In this document: positions 61,902 to 64,000 of the stretch, one piece after another
Layout: each line of letters starts with the position of its first letter
How positions within the stretch are numbered: the stretch's first letter is position 1
Source: Pseudooceanicola marinus
Lineage (GTDB): Bacteria; Pseudomonadota; Alphaproteobacteria; Rhodobacterales; Rhodobacteraceae
Length of the DNA: 64,000 bases
Assembly: GCF_020177265.1 (NCBI RefSeq)
Contig: NZ_JAIVMC010000006.1
Location: forward strand, 186,001-250,000
Reading direction: 5' to 3'
Program-made: the position numbers and the translations under genes
Notes under the pieces: model-generated
Databases searched by the model: none
Told to the model about the DNA's origin: nothing
Seen by the model: the letters and a program-made list of their open reading frames with translations, nothing else

Positions 61902-64000
61902 ATGACGCCCAATGCCGCCCTGCCCATCGACGCCGCCCTGCCAGATCTCATCGCCGCCCTGCGCGCGCGCGGCCGTGCCGTGCTGCAGGCGCCGCCCGGC
62001 GCGGGCAAGACCACCCGGGTGCCGCTGGCCATGCTGGACGCGGGCCTGACCCCGGGGCGCATCCTGATGCTGGAACCCCGTCGCCTGGCCGCCCGCGCGG
62101 CCGCCGAACGCATGGCCCAGACCCTGGGCGAACGCGCCGGCGACACCGTGGGCTACCGCGTGCGGGGCGAGGCCAAGGTGAGCCGAGGCACCCGCATCGA
62201 GGTGGTGACCGAGGGCATCCTGACCCGCATGATCCAGTCCGACCCGGAACTGACCGGCATCGGCGCGGTGATCTTCGACGAATTTCACGAACGATCGCTC
62301 AACGCGGATCTCGGCCTGGCGCTCTGCCTGGAAATCGCGGGCGCCCTGCGCGATGACCTGATCCTGGTGGCCATGTCGGCGACGCTGGACGCAGGACCGG
62401 TGGCGGCGCTGATGGATGATGCCCCGGTCGTGACCTCCGAAGGGCGCGCCTTCCCGGTGGATCTGGTCCATGCCGACCGCCCCCTGCGCAAGGGCCGCGA
62501 GACCTGGGCCGATGTCGCCGCCCTTGTGGAACGCGCCGTCGCGGACACCGACGCGGGCGTGCTGGTATTCCTGCCCGGCGCCGGGGAAATCGCCCGGGTC
62601 GAGCAGGCGCTGACCGGCCGCCTGCCCGGCGGCTGCCACATCCGCCCCCTCTATGGCGCGATGAAGTTCGCCGACCAGCGCGCGGCGCTGGAGCCCGCCC
62701 GAGAAGGACGCAACGTTGTGCTGGCGACCTCCATCGCGGAAACCTCGCTGACCATCCCCGACGTGCGTGCGGTGGTGGATGCGGGGTTGTCACGCCGGGC
62801 GCGATTCGACCCCGGCTCGGGCATGTCGCGACTGGTGACCGAGAAGGTCAGCCGCGCCGAGGCCGACCAGCGCGCGGGCCGCGCGGGACGGGTTGCCCCG
62901 GGCCGCTGCTACCGCGCCTGGACGAAGGGAGAGGAAGGGGCCCTGCCCGCCTATCCCCCGGCGGAGATCGAGGCGGCGGATCTTTCCGGCCTGGCGCTGG
63001 AACTGGCGCTCTGGGGCGCGGGGCCGGACCAGCTGTCCTTCCTGACGCCCCCGCCCGAAGGCGCCTATGCCGAGGCGCAGGCGCTGCTGACGATGCTGGG
63101 CGCGCTGGATGCCCACGGCATCACCGAACATGGGCGCACCCTGGCCGGTCTGCCGCTGCACCCCCGGCTGGCGCATATGCTGGCGCTCGCCGGGCCATCG
63201 GCGGCGCCCCTGGCCGCCCTTCTGGCCGACCGCGACCCGATGGCGCGCGGCGCGCCAGTGGATCTGCACCTGCGGCTGAAGGCGCTGAAGGGCGAGCGGG
63301 AGGCCCGCGCCGATGCGGGCGCCCTGGCCCGCATCCGGCAGGAGGCCAAGCGGCTGGCGCGCGGCGCGGGCCCGGAGGCCGGGTTGGCCCCAGAAGAGAA
63401 GGCCGCGCTCGCCTACCCCGACCGCATCGGGTTGCGCCGCCCCGGCGAGGCGCCTCGCTACCTCCTGTCCGGCGGCAAGGGCGCGGCCCTGCCGCCCGAG
63501 GACCCGCTGGCCGGCGCCCGGCTGATCGTCGTCACCGACACCGACGGCGACCCGCGCGAGGCGCGCATCCGCCAGGCGGTGCAGATCGGCGAGGCCGAGC
63601 TGCGCGCGCTTTTCCCGGACCAGATCGAGGAGGTGCACCTTTGCCGCTGGTCGCGCCGCCACCGCCGGGTCGAGGCGCGGGTGCAGGACCGGCTGGGCGC
63701 CATCGCGCTTTCGGATCGCGCCTGGAAGGAGGCCGACCCGCAGGACGTGGCGCGGGCCATGCTCGACGGCGTGCGGGAGCTGGGGTTCTTCCCCTCCGAA
63801 CCCGCGCGCCTCTTCCTGGCGCGCGCGCGCCTTATGGGGAACGACTTCCCCGATTTCTCGGACGCGGCGCTGATGAACACGGCAGAGGACTGGCTGCTGC
63901 CGCATCTGACCGGCGTGCGCAGTCTCGACGACTGGAAGCGATTCGACCTGCTGACCGCCCTGCGCGGGCGGCTCAGCTGGGACGAACAGCAACGGCTGGA
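61902..64000 (+). CDS. hrpB: ATP-dependent helicase HrpB, 3' end beyond window
   Basis: The first 699 codons of a DEAH-type helicase; HrpB proteins have about 800-850 residues. Walker A is APPGAGKTT (30-38), the Walker B box is DEFH (126-129) in place of DEAH, motif III is MSATLD, and motif VI is QRAGRAGR-like QRAGRAGRV. It carries the HA2 and the HrpB-specific C-terminal domain (WSRRHRRVEARVQDRLGAIALSDR). It is divergent from meaB by 133 bp. The role is unclear in bacteria. Confidence 0.95.
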   Translation, partial: MTPNAALPIDAALPDLIAALRARGRAVLQAPPGAGKTTRVPLAMLDAGLTPGRILMLEPRRLAARAAAERMAQTLGERAGDTVGYRVRGEAKVSRGTRIEVVTEGILTRMIQSDPELTGIGAVIFDEFHERSLNADLGLALCLEIAGALRDDLILVAMSATLDAGPVAALMDDAPVVTSEGRAFPVDLVHADRPLRKGRETWADVAALVERAVADTDAGVLVFLPGAGEIARVEQALTGRLPGGCHIRPLYGAMKFADQRAALEPAREGRNVVLATSIAETSLTIPDVRAVVDAGLSRRARFDPGSGMSRLVTEKVSRAEADQRAGRAGRVAPGRCYRAWTKGEEGALPAYPPAEIEAADLSGLALELALWGAGPDQLSFLTPPPEGAYAEAQALLTMLGALDAHGITEHGRTLAGLPLHPRLAHMLALAGPSAAPLAALLADRDPMARGAPVDLHLRLKALKGEREARADAGALARIRQEAKRLARGAGPEAGLAPEEKAALAYPDRIGLRRPGEAPRYLLSGGKGAALPPEDPLAGARLIVVTDTDGDPREARIRQAVQIGEAELRALFPDQIEEVHLCRWSRRHRRVEARVQDRLGAIALSDRAWKEADPQDVARAMLDGVRELGFFPSEPARLFLARARLMGNDFPDFSDAALMNTAEDWLLPHLTGVRSLDDWKRFDLLTALRGRLSWDEQQRL

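Overview
The window is a stretch of bacterial chromosome of high GC content with tightly packed genes. Gene content points to an alphaproteobacterium of the Rhodobacteraceae (Roseobacter group). The evidence is the DUF1150-hsp20 pair, an FMN-riboswitch-controlled ribN, ubiK, family II pyrophosphatase, lgt followed by a MidA-type methyltransferase and pgeF, tandem entericidin-like lipoproteins, TRAP and branched-chain-type ABC transporters, a CIRCE-controlled groESL, and dispersed palindromic repeats of the kind seen in this family. This assignment rests on recalled family knowledge, not on a database search.

Layout. (1) 1-6363, minus strand: an operon whose first gene is glutathione-dependent formaldehyde dehydrogenase, followed by a complete branched-chain-type ABC importer and a CYP199A-like cytochrome P450 that runs off the window. 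This reads as uptake and O-demethylation of a methoxylated aromatic acid with detoxification of the formaldehyde. Paired palindromes lie upstream. (2) 6364-7270: a gene-poor stretch with possible gene remnants, then tRNA-Ser(UGA). (3) 7499-15135: a housekeeping chain (SPOR lipoprotein, D,D-carboxypeptidase, tmk, holB, TatD, MBL hydrolase), an AEC transporter and an unknown protein. (4) 15132-18756: a three-part TPR/glycosyltransferase-like/sulfotransferase protein, a Hint-domain protein and aroQ. (5) 18786-27664: a catabolic cluster with divergent RpiR regulator, N-formylglutamate amidohydrolase-like protein, TRAP transporter, glutamine-synthetase-like ligase, aldehyde dehydrogenase and iron alcohol dehydrogenase, ended by a strong terminator. 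(6) 27717-38632: lgt region, lrp/trxB, DUF1150-hsp20 with a sigma-32-type promoter, purEK, an orphan phnM and an acetyltransferase. (7) 38948-49331: groESL with CIRCE, pyrophosphatase, metY, HAD, MaoC, membrane proteins, hydrolase and entericidin-like pair. (8) 49516-54131: an accessory-looking zone with a RAYT transposase, lepA, several multi-hairpin repeats and a mosaic Ala-rich protein of unknown function. (9) 53922-64000: FMN riboswitch-ribN, cytochrome c peroxidase under probable Irr and FNR control, small secreted proteins, LMW tyrosine phosphatase, sirtuin, MeaB and the start of hrpB.

The strongest candidates for undescribed biology are the putative gamma-glutamylated amino-alcohol pathway at 19.7-27.6 kb with its twin operators, the P450/ABC/formaldehyde-dehydrogenase operon at the left edge, and the 49.5-54 kb zone. 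That last zone combines a RAYT gene, REP-like repeats, a perfect three-way-junction repeat and an unexplained mosaic gene. No CRISPR array, prophage or complete insertion sequence was seen.
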